Below are positions 32,616-39,432 of a stretch of 59,859 nt of DNA, piece after piece. A model generated the notes under the pieces. The model did no database searches. It saw only the letters and a list, made by a program, of their open reading frames with translations, and was not told where the DNA came from. The stretch's first letter is position 1. Each line of letters starts with the position of its first letter. The DNA is from Cellulomonas endophytica (lineage in GTDB: Bacteria > Actinomycetota > Actinomycetes > Actinomycetales > Cellulomonadaceae), in assembly GCF_004123805.1 (NCBI RefSeq), contig NZ_RWJX01000022.1:1-59859 (forward strand), written 5' to 3'. Both the position numbers and the translations under genes were made by a program.

Positions 32616-33760
32616 TCGGCCCATCCTGCCCGCACCAGCGCGTCCTCCGCCGCGTAGGGGAACAGGTCGCCCCCGCGGGCCAGCCGTGCGACCCCCGGCA
32701 GGTCGCGCCCGACGTCCCCGTGCCGCGCCACGTGCAGCAGCCAGCGCACCACGTCGTCGACCGTGCCGGCGTACGTCGGGGGCTCCCCGGCGAGGGCGCG
32801 CGACGCCGCCAGGTCGAGCACCACGTCGTCCGGCACGGACCACGGGGTCGCGCCGACGTCGCCGCGCGGCGGCCCGTCGAGCAGGACCGTGCGGGTCGGG
32901 CCGGCGTCGGCGGCGCCGGCGTCCGGTCCGTCGCCGCTTCCCCTCGCCAGCAGCCGTCGCGTGCTCGCCTCGACCGTCGCCGCGATCTCCGCCACGGTCG
33001 GCGCGTCCGCATCGGCGGCGTTCACCACGCGCGTGCCGGGCCGCTCCCCGGCCGCGACGACGAGCGCCGCCAGCCCGCGCGTCGACGTGGTGGCGAACCG
33101 GCTCCGGCCGCCGGACGCGAGCACCCGCAGGCGCCGGCCGTCGAGGACCCGCCGGACCCACACCCACTCCCGGGGCTGCCGGCAGCCGTCGCCGTGGATC
33201 GCGCCGGGGCGCAGCACCGTCACCGGGACCGGCCCGTCGAGCCAGGCCGCCTCCAGCGCCGCCTTGCCCGCGGCGTACCCGTCGCGGCCCGGCGCGACCG
33301 TCGGGCCGTCCTCGGGCACGGGGCCGTCGAACCGGGCGAACGCCTCCGTCTCGAAGCCCCGGCCCTCCCCGTCGACGTACACGGCCGCCGACGACACGAC
33401 GACCGCCGACCCGATGCGGTCGGCCCGGGCGAGGAGCGGCGCCGCGTCCCGGTCGTCGTAGGCCACCACGTCGACGAGGAGGTCCACACCCTCCCCGAGG
33501 GCGCGGTCAAGCGTGCCGGCGTCGGCCCGGTCGCCGACGAGGTGCTCGACACGGTCCGGGTGCGGGTCCGGGTGCGCCACGTGGGCGCCGCTGCCGCTCC
33601 CGGCGCCGTGCGCGGCACCCCGACCACCCGGCAGGCCGGTGCGGCCGTCCGGCGCGCCGGTGCGGGACAGCACCCGCACGTGCCACCCCGCCGCCACGAG
33701 GGCGGGCACCGCCGCCCGTCCGACCTGCCCCGTCCCGCCGAGCACCAGTGCCGTGCGCAT
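32612..33760 (-). CDS. NAD-dependent epimerase/reductase-like protein
   Basis: This 382-aa atypical short-chain reductase has the Rossmann motif LVLGGTGQVGRAAVPALVAAGW at the start. VVSSAAVYVDGEGRGF and YAAGKAALEAAWLD give a Ser/Tyr/Lys-like site (YAAGK), and VTVLRPGAIHGDG is the usual substrate-side motif. Residues about 40-65 are a Gly/His/Pro-rich insert. The substrate is unknown. It is leaderless (TAGCGT then 6 nt) and co-translated with the M3 peptidase. Confidence 0.82.
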   Translation of the reverse strand: MRTALVLGGTGQVGRAAVPALVAAGWHVRVLSRTGAPDGRTGLPGGRGAAHGAGSGSGAHVAHPDPHPDRVEHLVGDRADAGTLDRALGEGVDLLVDVVAYDDRDAAPLLARADRIGSAVVVSSAAVYVDGEGRGFETEAFARFDGPVPEDGPTVAPGRDGYAAGKAALEAAWLDGPVPVTVLRPGAIHGDGCRQPREWVWVRRVLDGRRLRVLASGGRSRFATTSTRGLAALVVAAGERPGTRVVNAADADAPTVAEIAATVEASTRRLLARGSGDGPDAGAADAGPTRTVLLDGPPRGDVGATPWSVPDDVVLDLAASRALAGEPPTYAGTVDDVVRWLLHVARHGDVGRDLPGVARLARGGDLFPYAAEDALVRAGWAE

Positions 33761-33766
33761 GGCCCG

Positions 33767-33772
33767 ACGCTA
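33767..33772 (-). promoter_or_regulatory. -10 hexamer TAGCGT, leaderless start of the epimerase-like gene
   Basis: On the minus strand TAGCGT precedes the ATG (33760) by 6 nt. The palindromic GCTAGC here lies in the 34-nt space shared with the divergent kinase gene. Confidence 0.55.
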
Positions 33773-33794
33773 GCGGGGATGGCACCCTGCCCCC

Positions 33795-34622
33795 GTGCCC
33801 GCCCCCGACGCCGCCCCCGACGCCGCCCGCGTCGCCGCGGCCGCCCCGGGGCCGCCTCGCGTCTTCCGCAAGGTCCGCACCGACGCGCCGCCGGGCCTCT
33901 TCCGGTGCGAGGCGGCGGGCCTGCGGTGGCTGGCGGACGCCGGGGGCGCCCCCGTCGTCGAGGTGCTCGCGGTCGACGGGACGTCGCTGACGCTCCGGCA
34001 CCTCGTCGCCGTGCGTCCCGACGCGGCGGCCGCCCGGGCCTTCGGCGCCGCCCTGGCGCGCACCCACGACGCGGGTGCGCCGGCGTTCGGCAGCCCGCCC
34101 CCGGGCTGGGACCGGGACGGCTTCGTCGGCCCGTTGCAGGAGCTGCTGCCGCTGCCCGCCGCCGCGCACGCGACCTGGGGCGCCTTCTCCGCCGACGCCC
34201 GCCTGCTGCCGCTCGTCGACGAGGGCGTGGCGCGCGGCGTGCTGACCGCCGCGGACCGCGCCGCGGCGGAGGCGGTCGCCGACCGCCTCCGCGAGGGCCG
34301 GTGGGACGACGACGAGCCGCCCGCACGCCTGCACGGCGACCTCTGGTCGGGCAACGTCGTGTGGACGGCCGAGGGCGGCGTGCTCGTCGACCCCGCGGCG
34401 CACGGGGGCCACCGGGAGACGGACCTCGCGCTCCTGGCGCTGTTCGGCCTGCCCCACCTCGACGCCGTCCTGGCCGGCTACGAAGGCGTCCACCCGCTGC
34501 GGCCCGGGTGGCGGGGCCGGCGCAGCCTGCACCAGCTGCACCCGCTCGCGCTGCACGCCGTGCTCTTCGGCGGCGGCTACGTCGGCTCCCTGCGCACGGC
34601 GCTGGCCCGCTGGTCGGGCTGA
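33795..34622 (+). CDS. Fructosamine kinase family protein
   Basis: This 275-aa kinase of the aminoglycoside phosphotransferase-like fold has FRKVRTDAPPGLFRCEAAGLRWLADAGGAPVVEVLAVD, the N-lobe of bacterial fructosamine-3-kinase homologues. The catalytic loop ARLHGDLWSGNVVW (near residue 180) and the metal-binding VLVDPAAHGGHRETDLA are also present. Members phosphorylate ketosamines, repairing glycated proteins or using sugar-amine adducts. GTG 33795 follows CACCCT by 6 nt. Confidence 0.88.
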   Translation: MPAPDAAPDAARVAAAAPGPPRVFRKVRTDAPPGLFRCEAAGLRWLADAGGAPVVEVLAVDGTSLTLRHLVAVRPDAAAARAFGAALARTHDAGAPAFGSPPPGWDRDGFVGPLQELLPLPAAAHATWGAFSADARLLPLVDEGVARGVLTAADRAAAEAVADRLREGRWDDDEPPARLHGDLWSGNVVWTAEGGVLVDPAAHGGHRETDLALLALFGLPHLDAVLAGYEGVHPLRPGWRGRRSLHQLHPLALHAVLFGGGYVGSLRTALARWSG

Positions 34623-34710
34623 GGGACGTCCGCGCCACCGGACCGCTGCGGCGGCGACGCCCCGCCGCCGGTGCCAGCATGGTGGTCCCGACGCACCCCC
34701 GGAGGCCGCC

Positions 34711-35406
34711 ATCACCGCCCGTCCCCTCGTGCTCGTGCACGGGACCCGCACCTCGTCGGCCATCTGGACGGCCCAGGTCGCCGCGCTGCGGGCGCACGGC
34801 CACCCCGTGACGGCGGTCGACCTCCCCGGGCACGGCGAGCGGCGCGGCGAGCGGCTCACGCGGGCGTCCGCGCTGGCGACGATCGACGCGGCCGTGGCGG
34901 CCTGCCACGCGCCGCCGCTGCTCGTCGGGCTGTCCCTCGGCGGCTACCTCTCGCTCGCCTACGCCGGCCTCCACCAGGACCGGCTCGCGGGGGTGCTGCT
35001 CGCCGGGTGCTCCACGCAGCTGCGGGGCAAGCCCCTGCTGGCCTACCGCGACGCGGCGCACCACGTGACCCGCACGCTCGGCACGGGCGGGGGCACCTGG
35101 CACGTCGTGACGGACATGCTCACCGCGCTGGCGGGCTACTCGCCGCTGGCGGACCTGCGGGCGCTGCGCGTGCCCGTCTGGCTCGTCAACGGCGCCCGGG
35201 ACCCGCTGCGCCTCGACGAGTGGCGCTACCGGCGTGCGCTGCCCGACCTGCGCGTCCACGTCGTCGCCGGGGCGGGGCACGACGTCAACAGCCACCGGCC
35301 GGTGGAGTTCAACCGCCTCCTGCTCGCCGCCCTCCACTCCCTGGACGTGCAGCACCCCGTGGGGCACCTGCGCGCCCTGCCGGGCGGTCGTCCGGCGGCG
35401 GCCTGA
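34711..35406 (+). CDS. Alpha/beta hydrolase, possible ATC start
   Basis: This is an alpha/beta hydrolase of 231 residues if begun at ATC 34711, or 225 from GTG 34729. The oxyanion region is LVLVHGTRTSSAIW, the nucleophile elbow is LVGLSLGGYLSLAYAG (Ser near residue 74), the acid is in VNGARDPLR and the His in VVAGAGHDVNSHRP. GGAGG at 34701-34705 sits 5 nt before the in-frame ATC of ITARPLVLVHG, exactly where an ATG would be expected. GTG 34729 would delete most of the first beta strand. Substrate unknown. Confidence 0.8.
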   Translation: MTARPLVLVHGTRTSSAIWTAQVAALRAHGHPVTAVDLPGHGERRGERLTRASALATIDAAVAACHAPPLLVGLSLGGYLSLAYAGLHQDRLAGVLLAGCSTQLRGKPLLAYRDAAHHVTRTLGTGGGTWHVVTDMLTALAGYSPLADLRALRVPVWLVNGARDPLRLDEWRYRRALPDLRVHVVAGAGHDVNSHRPVEFNRLLLAALHSLDVQHPVGHLRALPGGRPAAA

Positions 35407-35468
35407 CCGGCCGCCGGGGACCGCGGCGCGGGCAGCACCCGGACCTCCCGGCACACCGGCACGACACC

Positions 35469-35498
35469 GTCGGACAGCGTCGGACAGCGTCGGACAGC
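35469..35498. repeat. Three tandem 10-bp units GTCGGACAGC
   Basis: Three perfect units are followed by GTCGGGCACC and, 30 nt on, GTCGGACACC. They lie between the convergent hydrolase and AI-2E transporter genes. The 157-nt gap holds nothing else I can identify, and these repeats may act as a terminator region. Confidence 0.85.
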
Positions 35499-35564
35499 GT
35501 CGGGCACCGCGCCGACACCGGCGGGACAGGGTCGGACACCGTCGGGGTGCCGCCGGCTCGGCGC

Positions 35565-36944
35565 CTAGGACAGACCGACCTCGACGCCGGCCTCCTCGTC
35601 GGCCTCGACCTGCTCCTCGTCCTCCATGGGCGGGTCGACGGTCCGCAGCCGGGAGAAGATCGCCCAGGCCACCGCGACGAGCGGCACCGCCACCACCGCG
35701 CCGAGGATGCCCGCCGTGAGCGTCCCCGCCGTCACCGCGATCGCCACCATCAGCGGGTGCAGCCGGACCTGCTTGCCCATGATGAGCGGCTGCAGGACGT
35801 GCCCCTCGATCTGACCGATGAGCGCGATCCCCACGCCGACGGCGACCGCGGACCAGAAGCCGTTCGCCGCGAGCGCCACGATCATCGCGATGACCATCGC
35901 CAGCGGTGCGCCGATGAGCGGGATGAAGGCGCCGATGAAGACGACGACGGCCAGCGGCGCCGCGAGCGGCACCCCGACGATCGACAGGAACACGAAGGCC
36001 AGGGCCCCGTCCGACAGGGCGACGAACACGATGCCCCGGGTGTAGCCGGAGAAGGTGTCCCAGCCGGAGCCGGCCGCGTCCTTCCACGTCCCGCGCACCC
36101 GCTGGGGCAGCTGGTTGAGGAACCAGGTCCACATCGTCGCGCCGCGGGCGAGGAAGAACACCGCGCAGAAGATGGCCAGCGCCAGGCCCGTGAAGACCTC
36201 GACGACGGAGCCGGCCCGCTCGGCCGCCTGGCTGGCGAGCTCCCCCGCGTGCTCCTGGACCCACACCTGCCCCTCGTCGACCCACCCGGCGAGCTGCTCG
36301 CGCGAGATCTGGAAGGGCAGGGAGCCGTCCTCGAGGAACCGGGTGATCTCCTCCAGGCCCTGGCTGAACTGCCGCTCGAGGTCCGTCCACTGGCTCGCCA
36401 CGGAGTAGGCGACGTACGCCAGCAGCCCGGCGAAGAACGCGAAGCCCGACAGCAGCCCGAGGGCGGTCGCGAGCCAGCGCGGCAGCACCCGCGCCAGCAG
36501 GTCGACGAAGGGCCGCAGCACGGCGGTGAACACCAGGGCGAGGAACAGGGCGACGAAGAGCAGCTGCACCTGCGCCGTGAGGTAGAAGACCAGGGCGACG
36601 GCGGCCGCCACGACGAGCAGCCGCCAGCCGACGGCGGCCATGACCACGAGCCACCCCGGGGCGGCCGAGGCGTTCTCGCCGCCGGGGCGCGGCCGCTGCC
36701 CGGCGACCCGGCGCACCGCCGGCGCCCGCGAGGCCGGCCCGGCCCCCACCGTCCGCACGGGCGGCCGCTCCTGGGGCCGCTCGAGGGTGGTGGTCGCGGG
36801 CCGGTCGGCGCCGGCGGGCCGCGCACCGGGGCGGGGCGAGGGCACCGGGCCCCCGGTCGCCGCACGACCCGGGTGCAGCACGCGCTGGAGCGCGCGGTCG
36901 AACGCCCCGTCGTGCCCCGGCCTGCGCCCGTCCCCGTCCGCCAT
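35565..36944 (-). CDS. AI-2E family transporter, second copy
   Basis: This 459-aa AI-2E/PerM-family membrane protein has, after a 100-residue Pro/Arg/Gly-rich cytosolic tail, helices from about 98 (WLVVMAAVGWRLLVVAAAVALVFYL, LLFVALFLALVFTAVLRPFVDLL). The periplasmic-type domain with coiled parts (LERQFSQGLEEITRFLEDG) follows, then the family core IVFVALSDGALAFVFLSIVGVPLAAPLAVVVFIGAFIPLIGAPLAMV and the GHVLQPLIMGKQVRLHPLMVAIAVTAG signature. It ends in an acidic tail. ATG 36944 is preferred; the longer frame to 37136 overlaps the tRNA terminator. Substrate not predictable. Confidence 0.86.
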   Translation of the reverse strand: MADGDGRRPGHDGAFDRALQRVLHPGRAATGGPVPSPRPGARPAGADRPATTTLERPQERPPVRTVGAGPASRAPAVRRVAGQRPRPGGENASAAPGWLVVMAAVGWRLLVVAAAVALVFYLTAQVQLLFVALFLALVFTAVLRPFVDLLARVLPRWLATALGLLSGFAFFAGLLAYVAYSVASQWTDLERQFSQGLEEITRFLEDGSLPFQISREQLAGWVDEGQVWVQEHAGELASQAAERAGSVVEVFTGLALAIFCAVFFLARGATMWTWFLNQLPQRVRGTWKDAAGSGWDTFSGYTRGIVFVALSDGALAFVFLSIVGVPLAAPLAVVVFIGAFIPLIGAPLAMVIAMIVALAANGFWSAVAVGVGIALIGQIEGHVLQPLIMGKQVRLHPLMVAIAVTAGTLTAGILGAVVAVPLVAVAWAIFSRLRTVDPPMEDEEQVEADEEAGVEVGLS

Positions 36945-37052
36945 GTCCCGTGCCTCCACGCGTCGCCGCCGGTCCGTCCAGCACCGGCCGACCCCAGTCT
37001 TCACCCCGGTGGGGGGCGCCACCCGTCGAGCGGGCGGGACACGCGGGCAGCA

Positions 37053-37093
37053 CGACGACGGCCCCGGGACCAGAGGTCCCGGGGCCGTCGTCG
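37053..37093 (-). terminator. 19-bp perfect hairpin after tRNA-Leu
   Basis: The two 19-nt arms (37053-37071 and 37075-37093) pair without mismatch around loop AGA. The hairpin begins 16 nt past the tRNA 3' end. Confidence 0.9.
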
Positions 37094-37109
37094 TCGCTGT
37101 CTCAACGAG

Positions 37110-37193
37110 TGTCCGGAGGGGGACTTGAACCCCCACGCCCTATACGGGCACTAGCACCTCAAGCTAGCGCGTCTGCCATTCCGCCACCCGGAC
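37110..37193 (-). tRNA. tRNA-Leu, anticodon GAG
   Basis: The 84-nt cloverleaf reads GTCCGGGTGGCGGAATGG at the 5' end. The acceptor arm GTCCGGG pairs with TCCGGAC (one G-U) and the discriminator is A. Anticodon stem CTAGC/GCTAG holds loop TTGAGGT, anticodon GAG, which decodes CUC and CUU. The long variable arm (GCCCGTATAGGGC) is that of a class II tRNA, and GGGGGTTCAAGTCCCCC is the T arm. CCA is not encoded. Confidence 0.97.
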
Positions 37194-37270
37194 AGGTGGT
37201 CACGTCCCGAACCGTGGTGGTGGACCGACGGCTGCCGGGCCACTCCGGCGGGCCGGGCGTGCGGTCGGAA

Positions 37271-37276
37271 ACACTA
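37271..37276 (-). promoter_or_regulatory. Candidate -10 (TAGTGT) for tRNA-Leu
   Basis: TAGTGT on the minus strand lies about 78 nt upstream of the mature tRNA 5' end, in a short less GC-rich patch (GGAAACACTAGC on the plus strand). No clear -35 element was identified. Confidence 0.35.
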
Positions 37277-37444
37277 GCACGGCGACGAGGGCGTCCCCGC
37301 ACCTGCACGGGGGTCGCGGACGGCCGTGGACGGCCGCGGACGGGCGCGGACGGTCCGTCGAGGGCCGGGCGCGACCTACGCTGGGACCGGACGGCAGCCC
37401 CGCGCACGGGCGCCCGGACCACCCACCGACACCTGGAGGCCCGC

Positions 37445-37582
37445 ATGTGCTACCCCGTCCGCTGCCCCCGGTGCGGCGGCACCACCTGGGACGGCTGCGG
37501 CCAGCACGTGGAGGAGGCCCTCGCCGGCGTGCCGGCGGCCCAGCGGTGCAGCTGCCCGGACGACCGCGTCACGCCTCGATGA
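37445..37582 (+). CDS. 45-residue Cys-rich mini-protein
   Basis: This tiny protein reads MCYPVRCPRCGGTTWDGCGQHVEEAL and ends QRCSCPDDRVTPR. The CPRC, GCGQH and CSC positions suggest a zinc-binding knuckle. Close relatives with CGKTTWxGCGxHV are widespread in bacteria and fungi as small uncharacterised proteins (recalled, not searched). GGAGG lies 5 nt before ATG 37445, and TACGCT at 37377-37382 is a candidate -10. Its last 14 nt overlap the stop of the convergent VOC-family gene. Confidence 0.75.
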   Translation: MCYPVRCPRCGGTTWDGCGQHVEEALAGVPAAQRCSCPDDRVTPR

Positions 37583-37946
37583 CCGAGAGGGTGTTGCCCG
37601 CGGGGTCCGTGAACCAGGCGATGAGCGGCCCGCCGCCGCGGAACACGAAGTCCTCGTCCGTCTCCACCGCCGTGCCCGCGTAGCGCTCGAACGCCACGCC
37701 CCGCTCCCGCAGGGCCCCCACCGTCGCCGCCACGTCCCGGACGGGGAAGTTGAGGACCGTGTACGACCCCGGCGCGTGCGCCCCGCCCTTGGGGTACACG
37801 AGCACGTCGGTGCCGCCGCCCAGGTGGAGGCGGAGCATGCCGTCCGCGAGCTCCACCCGCAGGCCGAGCACGTCGCGGTAGAACGGCAGCACCCGCTCCG
37901 GGTCGTCGACCGAGAAGCCGCTGAAGGCGGGGACGTCTGCGAGCAC
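37569..37946 (-). CDS. VOC-family (glyoxalase-like) protein
   Basis: This 125-residue single VOC domain (beta-alpha-beta-beta-beta twice) has FSGFSVDDPERVLPFYRDVLGLRVELADGMLRLHLGGGTDVLVYPKG and TVLNFPVRDVAATVGALRERGVAFE, ending FTDPAGNTLSVIE with the usual late Glu ligand. Members include glyoxalases, dioxygenases and resistance proteins. No specific activity can be given. GTG 37946 has GGAGGA 4 nt upstream. Confidence 0.88.
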   Translation of the reverse strand: MLADVPAFSGFSVDDPERVLPFYRDVLGLRVELADGMLRLHLGGGTDVLVYPKGGAHAPGSYTVLNFPVRDVAATVGALRERGVAFERYAGTAVETDEDFVFRGGGPLIAWFTDPAGNTLSVIEA

Positions 37947-38029
37947 GGGTCCTCCCGGGGCCGGTCGTCGCGGCTCCCTCGCCGCGGGGCCCAGTCTGCC
38001 CGCCCCGGCGTCGCCGGGACAGCCCCGTC

Positions 38030-38665
38030 TCAGGCCGGCGGGACCCGCTCGCCCACGGGCACGGGCGTGGCCACCGTGTTCCCCGGGCTCGGCAGGGGGC
38101 AGGCCCAGGCGGGGTCGTACGCGCAGGACGGGTTGTAGGCGAAGTTGAGGTCGACGACGAGGCCGTCCGTGCCGTCGCCGAGGTCGGCGCCCTTGATCGT
38201 GTCGAGCACGTAGCGCCCGCCGCCGTACGCGCCGCCCGGCCCCTCGTCACCGCACGTGGCGTCCCGCAGGGGCAGGAAGAGCCCGCCGCCGTACCCGCGC
38301 AGCGCCCACACGTCGAGGGGCCCGACCCCCGGCAGCACGACGGTGCCGACGCGCTCGAGCGGCACCACCCCGTCGGTGCCCGTCGGCACGTCGCGCCGCT
38401 CGGACGGCGCCGGGTCCACGGGGACGACGAACCGGAAGGCCGGGTCGTACGGCGCCACCGGCAGCCCCGTGAAGCCCGTGCGGTGCTCGGGGAGGAGCGG
38501 CGAGGCCGGGTGCGTGGCGAACAGCGCGTCGCGGCCGGCGACCCAGGCGGCGTGGGCCGCGGCCGGGTCGGTGGCGGCCCTCGCACGGACCTCCGCGTAG
38601 AGGGCGGCGACGCGGCGACGCCAGTCGACGACGTCGAGGACGGGGCGGACGGCGTCATCGGTCAC
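38030..38665 (-). CDS. DUF1684 family protein
   Basis: This 211-aa protein has the DUF1684 signature in its C-terminal half: LPLRDATCGDE, YGGGRYVLDTIKGADLGDGTDGLVVDLNFAYNPSCAYDPAWACPLPSPGN. The Asn/Tyr/Cys-rich NFAYNPSCAY segment is nearly invariant in the family. The function is unknown. GTG 38665 starts the frame. It is downstream, on the same strand, of the structured intergenic region at 38.7-39.4 kb. Confidence 0.88.
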   Translation of the reverse strand: MTDDAVRPVLDVVDWRRRVAALYAEVRARAATDPAAAHAAWVAGRDALFATHPASPLLPEHRTGFTGLPVAPYDPAFRFVVPVDPAPSERRDVPTGTDGVVPLERVGTVVLPGVGPLDVWALRGYGGGLFLPLRDATCGDEGPGGAYGGGRYVLDTIKGADLGDGTDGLVVDLNFAYNPSCAYDPAWACPLPSPGNTVATPVPVGERVPPA

Positions 38666-38861
38666 GCACGGACGCTCTCACGCGCCCTGTCGCGCCGCAC
38701 GGGGTCGGGGGACGGTCCGGGTCCGGGACCGCCTCATGACCCGTCCGGGTGATAGAGATCGCCCGTCGGGCTCAAGGTCGCCCGTCCGGCGCCGATGACA
38801 GGGGTGCACGACCCGGAGGACGTACCGGAACCAGCACCCGGCACGACCACCGGCCCGCACG

Positions 38862-38987
38862 CGGAGCACGCACCCCTGCGAGAGGGGTGGACGGACGCGG
38901 GACGGGGAGCAGCCACCGACGGTCCCGAACAGCCCGGGACGGTCAGATCGCGCCGACGAGGACAAGCGGGCGCGACGGGCGGTGGCA
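38862..38987. repeat. Structured intergenic element, copy 1
   Basis: Three hairpins in order. A: CACCCCT / AGGGGTG around GCGAG (38871-38889). B: GTCCCG / CGGGAC (38922-38940). C: TCGCGCC / GGCGCGA around the 14-nt loop GACGAGGACAAGCG (38948-38975). The linker GGTCAGA between B and C and the flank GGACGGACG are shared with copy 2. Strand of function is not decided by the sequence. It could be RNA or a folded DNA repeat. Confidence 0.8.
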
Positions 38988-39148
38988 GGTGCTGGCCCCT
39001 CCGGGGCCGTCCACGGAAGACCTGTGGCGGTCCGGGCAGGGGTGCGGGAACACTCGGGACCGCACCCCGGTTGTGGGGGGTACAACTCAAGACTCCCGGT
39101 CCGCGCGGTGGTGCCCAGCATCCCGCCGCGAGGGGACCGGTCCGGGGA

Positions 39149-39275
39149 CGGGGCACGCACCGCTACGAGAGCGGTGGACGGACGTCGCCCGGAGGCAGGT
39201 CGCCGACGGTCCCCCACAGGCCGGGGACGGTCAGACCGCACCGACGAGGACAAGCGGGTGCGGCGGACGGCGGCA
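39149..39275. repeat. Structured intergenic element, copy 2
   Basis: The same three hairpins with compensated changes. A: CACCGCT / AGCGGTG around ACGAG (39158-39176). B: GTCCCC / GGGGAC (39209-39228, loop one nt longer). C: CCGCACC / GGTGCGG around the identical loop GACGAGGACAAGCG (39236-39263). Linker GGTCAGA is identical to copy 1. Confidence 0.8.
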
Positions 39276-39301
39276 CGACGATGCTGGGCGGACCACGTCG
39301 A

Positions 39302-39333
39302 ACCCCCGGGCAGCGGTGACGCCGCCCGGGGGT
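39302..39333 (-). terminator. Terminator-like hairpin downstream of dnaE2
   Basis: ACCCCCGGGC (39302-39311) pairs with GCCCGGGGGT (39324-39333), and the loop can form GCG/CGC. It lies 100 nt past the dnaE2 stop on the minus strand. Confidence 0.6.
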
Positions 39334-39432
39334 CGATGCGTCCCCGGGACCCGCCGGCGACCCACGGGACCCACGGGGCGTCCGGCGTCCCCGGGACCTG
39401 CCGGGCGTCCTCGGCTGCCCTCCCCCGCTCCC

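Larger units (their letters stand above)
38666..39432. other. 767-nt gene-free region holding paired structured elements
   Basis: No frame here has homology. Long frames crossing it are extensions in GC-rich sequence. Instead it is dense in hairpins: GGGTGC/GCACCC at 38802-38839, GGGGTGCGG/CCGCACCCC at 39039-39068, GTTGT/ACAAC near 39070-39086, two copies of a 126-nt element (separate entries), and a terminator-like stem at 39302-39333. Both flanking genes point left. Confidence 0.75.

Noticed and set aside
29211..32657. An 1148-codon plus-strand frame across the M20 and M3 peptidase genes
   Set aside because: It is the antisense of two clearly conserved peptidases and has no homology of its own.
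35460..35550. CRISPR or origin iterons
   Set aside because: Only three perfect 10-bp units without spacers. There is no replication gene or AT-rich stretch nearby.
37110..37193. Coding extension of the AI-2E transporter through the tRNA region
   Set aside because: The frame can be extended to 37136, but it would cross the terminator and part of tRNA-Leu. ATG 36944 fits the family better.
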